This document shows, in pieces, positions 17,573 to 25,615 of a stretch of DNA of 64,000 nucleotides. The stretch covers positions 1 to 64,000 of the forward strand of contig QKAS01000030.1 of assembly GCA_003246295.1 (NCBI GenBank), given 5' to 3'. Origin of the DNA: Clostridia bacterium. Its GTDB lineage: Bacteria > Bacillota > Clostridia > Lachnospirales > Lachnospiraceae. Within the stretch, counting starts at the first letter, position 1; every line of letters begins with the position of its first letter. A program made the translations under genes and the position numbers. Below the pieces are notes generated by a model. That model ran no database searches. It had not been told where the DNA came from and worked only from the letters and a program-made list of their open reading frames with translations.

Positions 17573-18244
17573 TTAATCCTGTTTCCATTCTTTGACTTCT
17601 TCTCTGAGCCAGTCTGCAAAAATATCAATACCCTCACCTGTCTTTGCACAGATTGGTATCACTTTAATCTGTGGGTTTAGTTTTGTAACTCTTTGAATGC
17701 AGGCCTCCATATCAAAATCAAATAAGCTCATTGCATCCGTTTTATTAATAAGCAGAACATCACAGATTGAAAACATCAAAGGATATTTTAGTGGCTTGTC
17801 ATCCCCTTCTGGAACACTTAGTATCATGGCGTTTTTAGAAGCGCCTGTGTCAAATTCTGCCGGACAGACAAGATTTCCTACATTTTCAAGAATGACCAGA
17901 TCCAATCCCTGTGTTTCAAGTCCCTCAAGTCCCTGACTTGTCATGTCTGCATCAAGATGGCACATCCCACCCGTATGTAACTGGATTACCTTTGCGCCTG
18001 TTTTCTCAATCGTTATTGCATCCACATCAGAATCAATATCTGCTTCCATGACTCCAATCATCATTTCATCTGACAATGCTGGTATCAGTTTTGTCAGAGT
18101 GGTTGTCTTTCCAGCACCTGGCGAAGACATTAAATTCAGCAAAAATGTCTTTTGATCTTTTAATTTTTTTCTAAGTACATCTGCCTGTTTGTCATTATCT
18201 GCAAACACACTTTCTTTAATGGTTAGTATTTTGAACTCATTCAT
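17573..18244 (-). CDS. hypB: Nickel-chaperone GTPase HypB
   Basis: HypB is a SIMIBI-class GTPase that hands nickel to HypA and target enzymes. It shows a P-loop LMSSPGAGKTT (about 40-50), the metal-binding GTPase-domain residues in TGGMCHLDADM and GNLVCPAEFDTGA, and the guanine-specificity motif NKTD. The N-terminal His-rich nickel store of some HypBs is absent. The start at 18244 follows GGAGG by seven bases (223 residues). It is the first gene of the operon, divergent from a GntR regulator; a weak TTGACT/TTAATC promoter candidate lies at 18301-18329. Confidence 0.93.
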   Translation of the reverse strand: MNEFKILTIKESVFADNDKQADVLRKKLKDQKTFLLNLMSSPGAGKTTTLTKLIPALSDEMMIGVMEADIDSDVDAITIEKTGAKVIQLHTGGMCHLDADMTSQGLEGLETQGLDLVILENVGNLVCPAEFDTGASKNAMILSVPEGDDKPLKYPLMFSICDVLLINKTDAMSLFDFDMEACIQRVTKLNPQIKVIPICAKTGEGIDIFADWLREEVKEWKQD

Positions 18245-18379
18245 ATTCATTCCTCCAGTTCTGTGGTCATACCAGAACAAATTTAGCTCGTTTGATAAAA
18301 GATTAACATGTTTATTTGCCACAAGTCAACAAATTCCCATTTTATCTGTATTTTTCTACTTTCTATCTAGTATTTGCAG

Positions 18380-18408
18380 TTGATTTTTGTCGAAAAAGAC
18401 GATAAAAT
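18380..18408 (+). promoter_or_regulatory. Predicted promoter of the GntR regulator gene
   Basis: TTGATT (18380-18385) and TAAAAT (18403-18408) have a 17-base spacer, about 45 bases before the start codon. Confidence 0.5.
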
Positions 18409-18423
18409 GCAAGTATTGGTATG

Positions 18424-18434
18424 TGGTTGAACCA
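18424..18434 (+). promoter_or_regulatory. Candidate GntR/FadR-type operator
   Basis: TGGTTGAACCA is a perfect palindrome around one base and fits the TNGTNNNACNA pattern of FadR-subfamily sites. It lies about 10-20 bases past the expected transcription start of the regulator gene, suggesting autorepression. Confidence 0.5.
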
Positions 18435-18454
18435 GTAGCATGAAAGGAGTATTT

Positions 18455-19159
18455 ATGGAATTTAACAAACTATCCGCCCCCTCTTTAAAAGAATTATTTA
18501 TCAAGGAATTAGAAACTATGATCCTATCTGGCAGACTTCCCATTGGAAGTAAACTCCCCCCCGAACGTGAGCTGGCACAATCCATGCAGGTCAGCCGCGC
18601 AGTCATTAATACCGGAATAACCGAGCTGGCTCGTAAAGGATTTCTCATCATACGCCCAAGGATCGGAACTTTTGTTGCTGATTATCGAAGGGACGGTACC
18701 CTTGAAACACTTATTGCAATTATGAACTACAATGGTGGAATATTACGTGATGATGAAATTCGCTCTATTCTAGAACTTCGCATTGCACTGGATAGTCTGG
18801 CTGTCAGATTATGTATCCCCAAAATTACAGAATCCGAAATCCGAATATTAAAGGAATATGCCAACTCCATTAAAAATGCAGCTACGAATGATTTGGCATC
18901 TGAACTTGCTTTTTCATTTCAGCATGAACTCGCATTTCTTTCAGGAAACACGCTCTTACCACTTCTATTTTCTTCTTTCAAGGCACCAGTCATGTCATTA
19001 TGGAATCGTTATTGCACTCTTTATGGCATTGAAACATTATACAAAAATACAGCTCTTTTATGCGACTGCATAGAACTGCGGGACGCACAAAGAGCTGTAG
19101 ACTGTCTTACTTCAACAATAGAAGAAACGATACATGGTACTAAAAAAATATATTATTAA
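18455..19159 (+). CDS. GntR-family transcriptional regulator, FadR subfamily
   Basis: A 234-residue regulator. Residues 1-75 form a GntR winged helix (LKELFIKELETMILSGRLPIGSKLPPERELA, then VSRAVINTGITELARKGFLIIRPRIGTFV). The rest is an all-helical ligand domain of the FCD type, starting near EIRSILELRIALDSLAVRLC. AAAGGAG lies five bases before the chosen start; an in-frame ATG 15 bases earlier precedes that site. It is divergent from hypB, so both itself and the nickel operon are candidate targets. Ligand unknown. Confidence 0.85.
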   Translation: MEFNKLSAPSLKELFIKELETMILSGRLPIGSKLPPERELAQSMQVSRAVINTGITELARKGFLIIRPRIGTFVADYRRDGTLETLIAIMNYNGGILRDDEIRSILELRIALDSLAVRLCIPKITESEIRILKEYANSIKNAATNDLASELAFSFQHELAFLSGNTLLPLLFSSFKAPVMSLWNRYCTLYGIETLYKNTALLCDCIELRDAQRAVDCLTSTIEETIHGTKKIYY

Positions 19160-19169
19160 TCATCTTATT

Positions 19170-19898
19170 TTATATTTGGTGCAGTATCAGAACACACCCA
19201 GATAGAATTAATAGTAGTATTACTATTTTTTTCATCACCCTGTCCTTTATAACCTTGGTTAAAAGTGTGCCTACAAAAAGACCGCCTGCCATAAACGGAA
19301 GCAACTGCAAGGATATGATTAAAACATCCCAGGTTATAATCCCAGCTATACAATAAAGAACTATCCGAAATGTATTCTCAAAAACAAAGACAGCACAGAT
19401 GCTTCCTCTGAATCCAGCTACATCCTTGGTAGTTCTGCTAAAATATGCTGCAAGCAATGCACCAACACCAAATAAGCCACATAAAAGGCCGGAAATAAGT
19501 CCAATCACTCCCGCAAAAATACGATTTGGCTTCGCTTTGTTCTGTTGTTTTTCTCTAAGAAGCATTTCAATACCAAGAAGTATCACTAATACACCAAATA
19601 CTATTTTCAGAAGTGAAGTGTCTGTATTCTTGAGAAGAAATGCACCAGGAATACTGCCCAAAATTACTAATAAAGAAATTTTCATAACGCTTACTATTGA
19701 TATACTCTTTCTTTCACGCCAGGCAATATAGAGGTTAGATGGATATCCGGTGAGCAATTCTACCGGACTGATCTCAATATTTGCACTTCCAAAGCTCATT
19801 ATCGAAGTAAATACAAGCGTATTGGCAAACCCTGTCATTCCTTTTATAATAAATGCTACTACAGTAGCAAAAATAATCCATCCATCTGGTCTGGGCAT
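19170..19898 (-). CDS. TauE/SafE-family membrane permease
   Basis: A 242-residue membrane protein with seven to eight hydrophobic segments, matching the sulfite-exporter TauE/SafE family: GMTGFANTLVFTSIMSFG and PVELLTGYPSNLYIAWRERK in the first half, GLISGLLCGLFGVGALLAAYFS in the second. Members export organic or inorganic sulfur anions or other small anions; the substrate here cannot be read from sequence. It starts five bases after the MFS transporter gene and was probably co-transcribed with it. It converges with the GntR gene. Confidence 0.85.
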   Translation of the reverse strand: MPRPDGWIIFATVVAFIIKGMTGFANTLVFTSIMSFGSANIEISPVELLTGYPSNLYIAWRERKSISIVSVMKISLLVILGSIPGAFLLKNTDTSLLKIVFGVLVILLGIEMLLREKQQNKAKPNRIFAGVIGLISGLLCGLFGVGALLAAYFSRTTKDVAGFRGSICAVFVFENTFRIVLYCIAGIITWDVLIISLQLLPFMAGGLFVGTLLTKVIKDRVMKKIVILLLILSGCVLILHQI

Positions 19899-19903
19899 AT
19901 ATT

Positions 19904-21178
19904 CTACTCCTTTTCTGTTATCTCAATGCCTCCTGCAGAGCGGAACACAAATGGCAGGATACCAAGTATTACAATCCCAAGTCCTAAAAACAGATTTTCA
20001 AGACTGCTCACATCTGCAACTGCCCCTGCAATTGGAAATAACAACACCATAAATACTGAAAATGCCATGCTATTGACAGAAATAATCGTTGCTCGCTGCG
20101 CAGATGGTATCATTCGATTTAAGGTATCAGACTGTATCGGATACAGCATAGCCTGAAAGAATCCCGATATGATAAGAAATGTAGCGGAAGCGATTATATT
20201 CTTTTGTCCAAAAACCATAAGTGAAACTGCAAAAATAATGATGGCTAATTTTACAACCTTATTTCCAAGCATTTCAAATATTTTATTGCTGATCAATGCT
20301 CCAATACAGGATGCAAGACCAACAAACAGCATAATTGTACTGATTTGTATTTTATTCATCCCTAGTCCATAAAAATACTGTTGACTATAAAATAACAAAA
20401 CACTATAGACTGTAAAAATTGAAGCGTAGATTATAATGACTTTCCTAATCTTTTTTTCTTCTCTAAGAATTCGTCCGCATTGTATAAAATGGCTGAAAAA
20501 CCCTCGAAACAGTTCTGACCATCTTTTGATTCGTATTGACTCTTCTTCCAATGGTGTTTCTTTCATTCCTACCACCGGTAAAAAAGATAGGAGCGCAATG
20601 AAAAAACAAACTGCGTAGCAAAGCGTATAAGAGTGTTCTGCGAGAATCCCCCCTGCTACTGTGGCAATTCCCTGTGCAAGTTCAATACTAAAATTAATTT
20701 TTCCATTAATAGAAGGATATTCATCTTCTCTGCCATTGTATTTCAGGCTGTCGTAAACCAATGCTTCTTCAGCACCCGAATTAAAATTATAACTCCATGC
20801 ATGTAATACAAATCCGAGGGCAAACATAGGAAATGTTCTGGAAAACAGCATAACAATACAAGATATTGCCATACACACTCTGCCCGCTATCATTGTCTTT
20901 TTTCTTCCAAACAGATCAGCAAGCGATCCAGAAGGCACTTCAAACAACATGCTCGCAATGTGAAAAATGCCTTCCAGCATTCCAATTTCTAACAGGCTCA
21001 TACCTCTGTAAGCCAGATATAATACCCAGATTGAACTGGACATATTTAAGTTATTGATAAAACTGTATAAATAATCCAGTAAAATATTTTGATTCAGTTG
21101 CTTTGTGAGTTTGTTTTCTCCTAATTGTATTTCTCTATTATTTTTATTTGACTTTTGATGATTATAAATTGAATTCAT
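19904..21178 (-). CDS. MFS transporter, drug-efflux-like
   Basis: A 424-residue major facilitator protein with 12 predicted membrane segments. The loop 2-3 motif reads GSLADLFGRKKTMIAGR and the second half has a weaker copy. A charged N-terminal tail of about 35 residues precedes the first segment. The start at 21178 follows AAAGGA by nine bases. A leader peptide, hairpins and a terminator lie upstream (21219-21426), an arrangement used to induce ribosome-targeting antibiotic resistance genes. That makes antibiotic efflux a reasonable inference, but the substrate is unknown. Confidence 0.85.
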   Translation of the reverse strand: MNSIYNHQKSNKNNREIQLGENKLTKQLNQNILLDYLYSFINNLNMSSSIWVLYLAYRGMSLLEIGMLEGIFHIASMLFEVPSGSLADLFGRKKTMIAGRVCMAISCIVMLFSRTFPMFALGFVLHAWSYNFNSGAEEALVYDSLKYNGREDEYPSINGKINFSIELAQGIATVAGGILAEHSYTLCYAVCFFIALLSFLPVVGMKETPLEEESIRIKRWSELFRGFFSHFIQCGRILREEKKIRKVIIIYASIFTVYSVLLFYSQQYFYGLGMNKIQISTIMLFVGLASCIGALISNKIFEMLGNKVVKLAIIIFAVSLMVFGQKNIIASATFLIISGFFQAMLYPIQSDTLNRMIPSAQRATIISVNSMAFSVFMVLLFPIAGAVADVSSLENLFLGLGIVILGILPFVFRSAGGIEITEKE

Positions 21179-21218
21179 TTTTGTAATTCCTTTCCGTAAG
21201 GTCATTGTTTTAGCGCAT

Positions 21219-21256
21219 AAAAAAATCAGGAGAAACACTTACTATGTTTACCTGAT
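21219..21256 (-). terminator. Attenuator terminator before the MFS gene
   Basis: On the minus strand ATCAGG and CCTGAT, continued inward by AAACA and TGTTT, form a stem with a small internal loop, followed by seven Ts. It lies between the leader peptide and the MFS start, where a simple terminator would silence the gene. Confidence 0.8.
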
Positions 21257-21315
21257 CAACTACGGAATTAAACTGCAAAAATAAAATCCTTTGATATATC
21301 TATCTCAGACTATTT

Positions 21316-21426
21316 TTATTTCTCAATTCTCTTAAAAAAGAGCGCAGTAATCCCGTAAAAGTTTAATTTACATGTTTTTGATAAACTGCTACTGCTACAA
21401 ATTGGTGTATATCCTAAGCCGTTCAT
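21316..21426 (-). CDS. 36-residue leader peptide of the MFS attenuator
   Basis: A small open frame with an excellent ribosome site (AAAGGAG, seven bases before ATG). The peptide begins MNGLGYTPICSSSSLSK and ends with LFFKRIEK before TAA. It has no domain or signal. Its last third contains ATTAAAC, which can pair with GTTTAAT at 21267-21273. A second exclusive pair, TTCCGTA (21261-21267) and TACGGAA (21192-21198), spans the terminator. This suggests ribosome-position-dependent termination, with the peptide itself disposable. It is preceded by a TTGACA promoter. Confidence 0.7.
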   Translation of the reverse strand: MNGLGYTPICSSSSLSKTCKLNFYGITALFFKRIEK

Positions 21427-21459
21427 ACCTTTGCTCCTTTCTGTTATTATTCTTTTCAT

Positions 21460-21489
21460 ACTATAGCACTTACTTAATCATGCTGTCAA
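21460..21489 (-). promoter_or_regulatory. Predicted promoter of the MFS leader
   Basis: A perfect TTGACA (21484-21489) and TATAGT (21460-21465) with an 18-base spacer. The untranslated and leader region before the MFS start is about 275 bases. Confidence 0.65.
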
Positions 21490-21513
21490 CTGATGTTTAC
21501 CCTATATTTCAAG

Positions 21514-21948
21514 CTAAATCCATTGAATAAAAGCTGTTTTATCATTACAGTTAAACCCTGCACTCTGATAAAAATTGAGTGTATTTTGATCTTTCGCTCC
21601 TGTCAGGAGCATTATCTTATAGCAATTGTTTTCTAATGCAATTTGTTTTGCGAAGTTTAGACAGTCTGTCGCAAGTCCTCGCCCTCTGTATTCTTTTTGC
21701 GTGATCACATTCTCAATAAGTGCATAAGGACGCTGCTCATGTGTAAGATTGGGAACAATCACGCATACGCAAGATGAAACTATTTTCTCCTCTTCTTGTG
21801 CCACAATAATATGATGATTCGTATCTTTAAAGATACCATTCCAAAGCAACACTAATTCCGATGTGATATCAGGCAGTTTATTTTCATGGAGATTCGTATA
21901 TAGTTTAAGTAATTCTGGCAAATCTTTTTCGTTAATTTCTCTAATCAT
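21514..21948 (-). CDS. GNAT-family N-acetyltransferase
   Basis: A 144-residue single-domain GNAT enzyme. The acetyl-CoA-binding motif is QKEYRGRGLATDCLNFAKQIA (about residues 90-110), preceded by the central strand ALIENVIT and followed by YKIMLLTGAKDQNTLNFYQSAGF. AGGAG precedes the 21948 start by five bases. The acceptor substrate cannot be told. It lies between the MFS promoter region and a glycosyltransferase gene 47 bases upstream. Confidence 0.85.
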   Translation of the reverse strand: MIREINEKDLPELLKLYTNLHENKLPDITSELVLLWNGIFKDTNHHIIVAQEEEKIVSSCVCVIVPNLTHEQRPYALIENVITQKEYRGRGLATDCLNFAKQIALENNCYKIMLLTGAKDQNTLNFYQSAGFNCNDKTAFIQWI

Positions 21949-21995
21949 ATAGACTCCTGTTTTTGACATGAGTAAATTTACAAAGACTAAAATAC

Positions 21996-23036
21996 TTAAA
22001 CGTAAGCATTTAGGATCTGAATCATGTTTTCACATATAGTACTTAAATAGTATTTTTCTACAGATTGCCTGCAATCTGATGGTTTAGGAATTTCTCTTAC
22101 ACCAGTCTCAAGATCTAATAAATAATTTGATATATCGACCAAATTTTCATTTTCATAAATATATCCATTGTAATCATTGATAATATACTCATTCGTACCT
22201 GAAGAATGATTTGATATCACAGGTATTCCAACGCTTAAAGCTTCAAGGGCAACCATTGGGAATCCCTCATATTCAGAGGCTAACACAAGGGCAGTTGCAT
22301 CACATGCATACTGCCATGGGTCTGAAGACCAACCTACCCATTCGACCCTTGAGTCCACATTAATCTGGGCAGATAATTGTTTCAAAGATGCAACAAATTC
22401 TTTTTCACCATCCCCTACAATTCTAAGTTTCCAATTTTTGCATACCGCAAGAATCACTAAAATAAAATCAACCCGTTTGACATCATCTATTCTACCAACA
22501 TAAAGAAGGATATTGTTGTTATTTGCGTTTTCTAATGCGTATCCCGTTTTCTCAATAGGATTAAAAACAAGATGAATGTTCTCAGGTTGAAATTCCTTTG
22601 TGTATTGGTCAAAAATATCTCTTGAGATTGCCCAATGCGCATCAGCATAACTTAGTTCCTCTAACCCACCTCTTCTTGCATTGATGCACTGATCCAATGA
22701 ATTATGAATCCACGATATGACTTTTACTTTATTATTCGTTGCCTGCTTACACACATATGAAAGAATTGGCCAACTTGTTGCAAGTATAATATCCGGCATG
22801 GAGTTTTGAGTATAAAATTCATATAATCCATGAATAAATAGTTCTACTGACAGACCTTCTCTGTTCTGAAAAATAAAAAAGCAGGATGCTGATTCTGTTT
22901 GCCATGTTCTTGTTTCACCAATCAATTGAATAATTCTAATTTCAATCCCTTGTTTGTAAAAATAATCTGAAACAAGGTTAATGACATTTTCAACGCCACC
23001 TTTGTTGCCTACCGGCAGTATAATATCAACTTTCAC
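21996..23036 (-). CDS. Family 4 glycosyltransferase
   Basis: A 346-residue GT-B fold enzyme. The N-terminal half starts MKVDIILPVGNKGGVENVI with the Gly-rich acceptor loop. The C-terminal half has ILLYVGRIDDVKRVDFIL, LRIVGDGE and the donor-binding ASEYEGFPMVALEALSVGIPVI with the paired glutamates of the GT4 family. It probably transfers a sugar to a lipid carrier, polysaccharide or other acceptor. No other polysaccharide genes adjoin it, so the pathway is unknown. Confidence 0.85.
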   Translation of the reverse strand: MKVDIILPVGNKGGVENVINLVSDYFYKQGIEIRIIQLIGETRTWQTESASCFFIFQNREGLSVELFIHGLYEFYTQNSMPDIILATSWPILSYVCKQATNNKVKVISWIHNSLDQCINARRGGLEELSYADAHWAISRDIFDQYTKEFQPENIHLVFNPIEKTGYALENANNNNILLYVGRIDDVKRVDFILVILAVCKNWKLRIVGDGEKEFVASLKQLSAQINVDSRVEWVGWSSDPWQYACDATALVLASEYEGFPMVALEALSVGIPVISNHSSGTNEYIINDYNGYIYENENLVDISNYLLDLETGVREIPKPSDCRQSVEKYYLSTICENMIQILNAYV

Positions 23037-23155
23037 ATTACTTTCCCTTTTTCTTATCCAAAGATCTGATACCTTTCATTAAATGATATAATCATATCCA
23101 TAGCAACATTTTGCTATCTAAAGCTTTCATTAGGAACTTAAAATATATAAGTATA

Positions 23156-23419
23156 TTACTTATCACCAAAATGATATCTACAAGCCAATATATAAATATT
23201 TTCTTTGTCAATTTTATAAATCAGTCTATCTTTATCATTGATTCTTCTACTCCAAAAGCCAGCCAGATTTCCACTTAATGCTTCGGGCTTTCCAACCCCC
23301 TCATTTCCATTTCTTGCGATATCTTCAATTAATTGATTGATTTTTCTTAAAGTTTTTTTGTCTTCCGTCTGCCAATAAACATAATCATCCCATCCATTTT
23401 TTGTAAATACCTTATTCAT
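23156..23419 (-). CDS. yoeB: YoeB-type ribosome-dependent mRNA endonuclease toxin
   Basis: A RelE-superfamily toxin of 87 residues that cleaves mRNA in the ribosomal A site. Alignment by eye with E. coli YoeB keeps Glu46, Arg65 and His83 at the same numbers. The last catalytic Tyr84 is replaced by Phe, and three extra residues (GDK) follow. It overlaps yefM by eight bases, the usual toxin-after-antitoxin coupling. Toxicity with Phe84 is uncertain. Confidence 0.92.
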   Translation of the reverse strand: MNKVFTKNGWDDYVYWQTEDKKTLRKINQLIEDIARNGNEGVGKPEALSGNLAGFWSRRINDKDRLIYKIDKENIYILACRYHFGDK

Positions 23420-23678
23420 CAGCTTCTACCTCAGGAAGATCATGTACGGATACTATTCCATTTTCTAACTGAGCCTTTGATTCCATTAACCAATCATAAT
23501 TATTTCTATTTCCCATTACATATATATTTTCTATCATATTGTTGTAGGACTCTTCTGATAGCATAACAACATTTTTGTTATCCTTCCTTGTAACTATCAT
23601 CGTCTCATAGTCATCGGTGATTTTATCCATATATGTCTTCATATTTTCTCTTAGCGTTGTATAGTTAACAGCCAACAT
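23412..23678 (-). CDS. yefM: YefM-type antitoxin
   Basis: The antitoxin that neutralises YoeB and represses the shared promoter. The N-terminal Phd/YefM DNA-binding domain begins MLAVNYTTLRENMKTYMDKI. The C-terminal tail from about residue 60, rich in acidic residues, would wrap the toxin. GGGAGG lies seven bases before the start at 23678 (88 residues); the longer frame would run through the operator region. Confidence 0.92.
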   Translation of the reverse strand: MLAVNYTTLRENMKTYMDKITDDYETMIVTRKDNKNVVMLSEESYNNMIENIYVMGNRNNYDWLMESKAQLENGIVSVHDLPEVEADE

Positions 23679-23695
23679 AAAAGCACCTCCCTTAC

Positions 23696-23744
23696 GTACA
23701 TTTTTCTGTACTTGTATTATATCGTACAATTATCTGTACGTCAA
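23696..23744 (-). promoter_or_regulatory. yefM promoter with four GTAC operator cores
   Basis: TTGACG (23739-23744) and TATAAT (23716-23721) have a 17-base spacer. GTAC occurs at 23696, 23708, 23724 and 23736, spaced 12, 16 and 12. TGTAC(A) is the core known for YefM binding in E. coli, so the promoter is probably covered by YefM-YoeB. Confidence 0.7.
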
Positions 23745-23766
23745 TAATAGTATATGCTAAATAATA

Positions 23767-23801
23767 AAAAATCCCCAAAACATTTCTGTTTTGAGGATTT
23801 G
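23767..23801 (-). terminator. Intrinsic terminator after rpsI
   Basis: AATCCTCAAAACA pairs with TGTTTTGGGGATT around a four-base loop and runs into TTTTTTA on the minus strand, 15 bases after the rpsI stop. Confidence 0.85.
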
Positions 23802-23814
23802 AATTTTGTAATAA

Positions 23815-24210
23815 TTATCTCTTTGAAAACTGTGGTGCTCTACGAGCTGCTTTGAGTCCGTATTTCTTTCTTTCTTTCATTCTTGGATCTCTTGTTAAGT
23901 ATCCTGCTTTTTTAAGTACAGGTCTGAAATCTGAGTCTGCCTGTAATAAAGCTCTTGAGATACCATGTCTGATGGCACCTGCCTGTCCTGTATATCCACC
24001 ACCACGAACAGTAATGATTGCGTCATATTTCTCAACTGTTTCTGTTGCAACTAATGGCTGACGAACGATAACTTTCAGTGTTTCTAATCCGAAATAATCA
24101 TCGATGCTTCTTTTATTTACTTTAATATCGCCTTTTCCAGGTACTAAATATACTCTTGCGATTGATTTTTTTCTTCTACCAGTTCCGTAATATTTTGCTG
24201 CTTTAGCCAC
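23815..24210 (-). CDS. rpsI: 30S ribosomal protein S9
   Basis: S9 lies in the 30S head; its C-terminal tail touches tRNA at the P site. The 131 residues contain [19 protein letters not shown] at the N-terminus, [15 protein letters not shown] in the middle, and the conserved basic end [17 protein letters not shown]. It follows rplM by 26 bases in the common rplM-rpsI pair and ends at a terminator. Confidence 0.98.
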   Translation of the reverse strand: MAKAAKYYGTGRRKKSIARVYLVPGKGDIKVNKRSIDDYFGLETLKVIVRQPLVATETVEKYDAIITVRGGGYTGQAGAIRHGISRALLQADSDFRPVLKKAGYLTRDPRMKERKKYGLKAARRAPQFSKR

Positions 24211-24236
24211 TGTAATATCCTCCTTCCGGTTCCTAA

Positions 24237-24665
24237 TTAAAATGTTAACACTTCAGGTTTCTGAGCTGCTTGATCGTGCTCAGGGCCTGCGTATACGTGA
24301 AGTTTTGTATACATCTGTCTTCCTAATGGTCCTTTTGGAAGCATGCCTTTTACAGCAAGTTCGATAACCTGTTCTGGTTTCTTAGCTAATTTTTCTCTTA
24401 AAGTAGTCTCTTTCATACCACCAACATAATCTGAATGGTGATAGTAGATTTTCTGGTCTAATTTTTTACCAGTTACTTCAATTTTTTCAGCGTTGATTAC
24501 AATTACATAATCACCTGTATCTGCATGAGGTGTAAAAATAGCTTTATTTTTTCCTCTTAACACTTTTGCTACTTCTGAAGCTAAACGTCCTAAGGTATAT
24601 CCTGTAGCGTCAACTACATACCATTTTCTATCAATTGTAGATGGATTAGGCATAAAAGTTTTCAT
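24237..24665 (-). CDS. rplM: 50S ribosomal protein L13
   Basis: L13 is an early 23S rRNA-binding assembly protein. Its 142 residues begin [20 protein letters not shown] and include the signature [17 protein letters not shown] and [25 protein letters not shown]. The start at 24665 follows GGAGG by seven bases; 11 upstream codons of the open frame are untranslated leader. A structured leader and strong promoter precede it, so it seems to be read separately from truA. Confidence 0.98.
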   Translation of the reverse strand: MKTFMPNPSTIDRKWYVVDATGYTLGRLASEVAKVLRGKNKAIFTPHADTGDYVIVINAEKIEVTGKKLDQKIYYHHSDYVGGMKETTLREKLAKKPEQVIELAVKGMLPKGPLGRQMYTKLHVYAGPEHDQAAQKPEVLTF

Positions 24666-24746
24666 CGTCTTTCCTCCATAAATCAATTCTGATGACAATT
24701 CTAAATTATAATTCCCTCTTAATAAAGCTGGAATTTTCTACTGTTT

Positions 24747-24803
24747 TGGCGTTTCATTCATGTTCGTTCCGGGGCTTTGGTCCGATCCATTGCATCATCG
24801 CCA
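24747..24803 (-). ncRNA. Structured 5' leader of rplM
   Basis: The transcript begins almost directly with CGCCA's partner: TGGCG and CGCCA close a 47-base loop holding a GC-rich inner section (GGACC..CCCCGG). Placement suggests an L13 autoregulatory leader, but I could not match it to a known consensus. Confidence 0.4.
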
Positions 24804-24812
24804 CATTGAATT

Positions 24813-24841
24813 ATTATATTATACGCACCCGAGTGTGTCAA
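24813..24841 (-). promoter_or_regulatory. Predicted promoter of rplM-rpsI
   Basis: Perfect TTGACA (24836-24841) and TATAAT (24813-24818) elements with a 17-base spacer. Confidence 0.75.
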
Positions 24842-24877
24842 CAACTTTTTCATAAAAGTGTCTTTTTATCTAAACTT

Positions 24878-25615
24878 CTAAATAAATTCATACGATACCA
24901 GTGTCAGTCCATTTGCCGGTGCAACCGGACCAGCTTTTCCTCGTTCACAGTTATCAAGTATTTCTTTGACATATTCTGGCGGATAATAGCCTCTTCCCAC
25001 CTGAATCAAAGTACCTGCAATCAGTCTGACCATATTATAAAGGAAACCGCTTCCTTTTACGAGTAATTCTATCATATCTCCTTGCCTGACAACACTGATA
25101 CTGTAAATCGTTCTGATTGTTGACTCTGCCTGCGTTCTCTGGTTACTAAATGCAATAAAATCATGCTCCCCTGTCAGATAGGCTGCCCCTTGCGCCATCC
25201 ATTCCACATTTAACGGATAGTGATAAAAATGAGAATAATATCTCTGTGTAGGAACTGCAAATGAGGTATTCAATATGCAATATCGATACGTTTTAATACT
25301 TCGACATTTTCTCGGATGAAAATCAAGGTCAACTTCCTTGGCATTTCGGATTCTGATGTCCTCCGGTAGTCCTTGATTGAGTGCATAAGAAAATTTTTCT
25401 GGTGGAATTCTGCTTTCGGTATCAAAAACTGCAAGATTACATAATGCATGTACTCCTGAGTCCGTCCTGCTGGCACCAATCACATGAATCGTTTCTCCCG
25501 TAAGATGTTCGATTGCCTTGTCGAGTTCGCTTTCTATCGTATTTGCATTCGGCTGGATCTGCCACCCATGATAGTTTGTTCCGTCATAAGCTACTTCTAA
25601 TAATATCCGCTTCAT
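24878..25615 (-). CDS. truA: tRNA pseudouridine(38-40) synthase TruA
   Basis: TruA makes pseudouridine at tRNA positions 38, 39 and 40. The 245 residues show VAYDGTNYHGWQIQPN at the N-terminus, GASRTDSGVHAL with the catalytic aspartate (about residue 53), and SGFLYNMVRLIAGTLIQVGRG near the end. Its start overlaps the end of ecfT by four bases (ATGA), placing it last in the ecfA1-ecfA2-ecfT-truA operon. Confidence 0.97.
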   Translation of the reverse strand: MKRILLEVAYDGTNYHGWQIQPNANTIESELDKAIEHLTGETIHVIGASRTDSGVHALCNLAVFDTESRIPPEKFSYALNQGLPEDIRIRNAKEVDLDFHPRKCRSIKTYRYCILNTSFAVPTQRYYSHFYHYPLNVEWMAQGAAYLTGEHDFIAFSNQRTQAESTIRTIYSISVVRQGDMIELLVKGSGFLYNMVRLIAGTLIQVGRGYYPPEYVKEILDNCERGKAGPVAPANGLTLVSYEFI

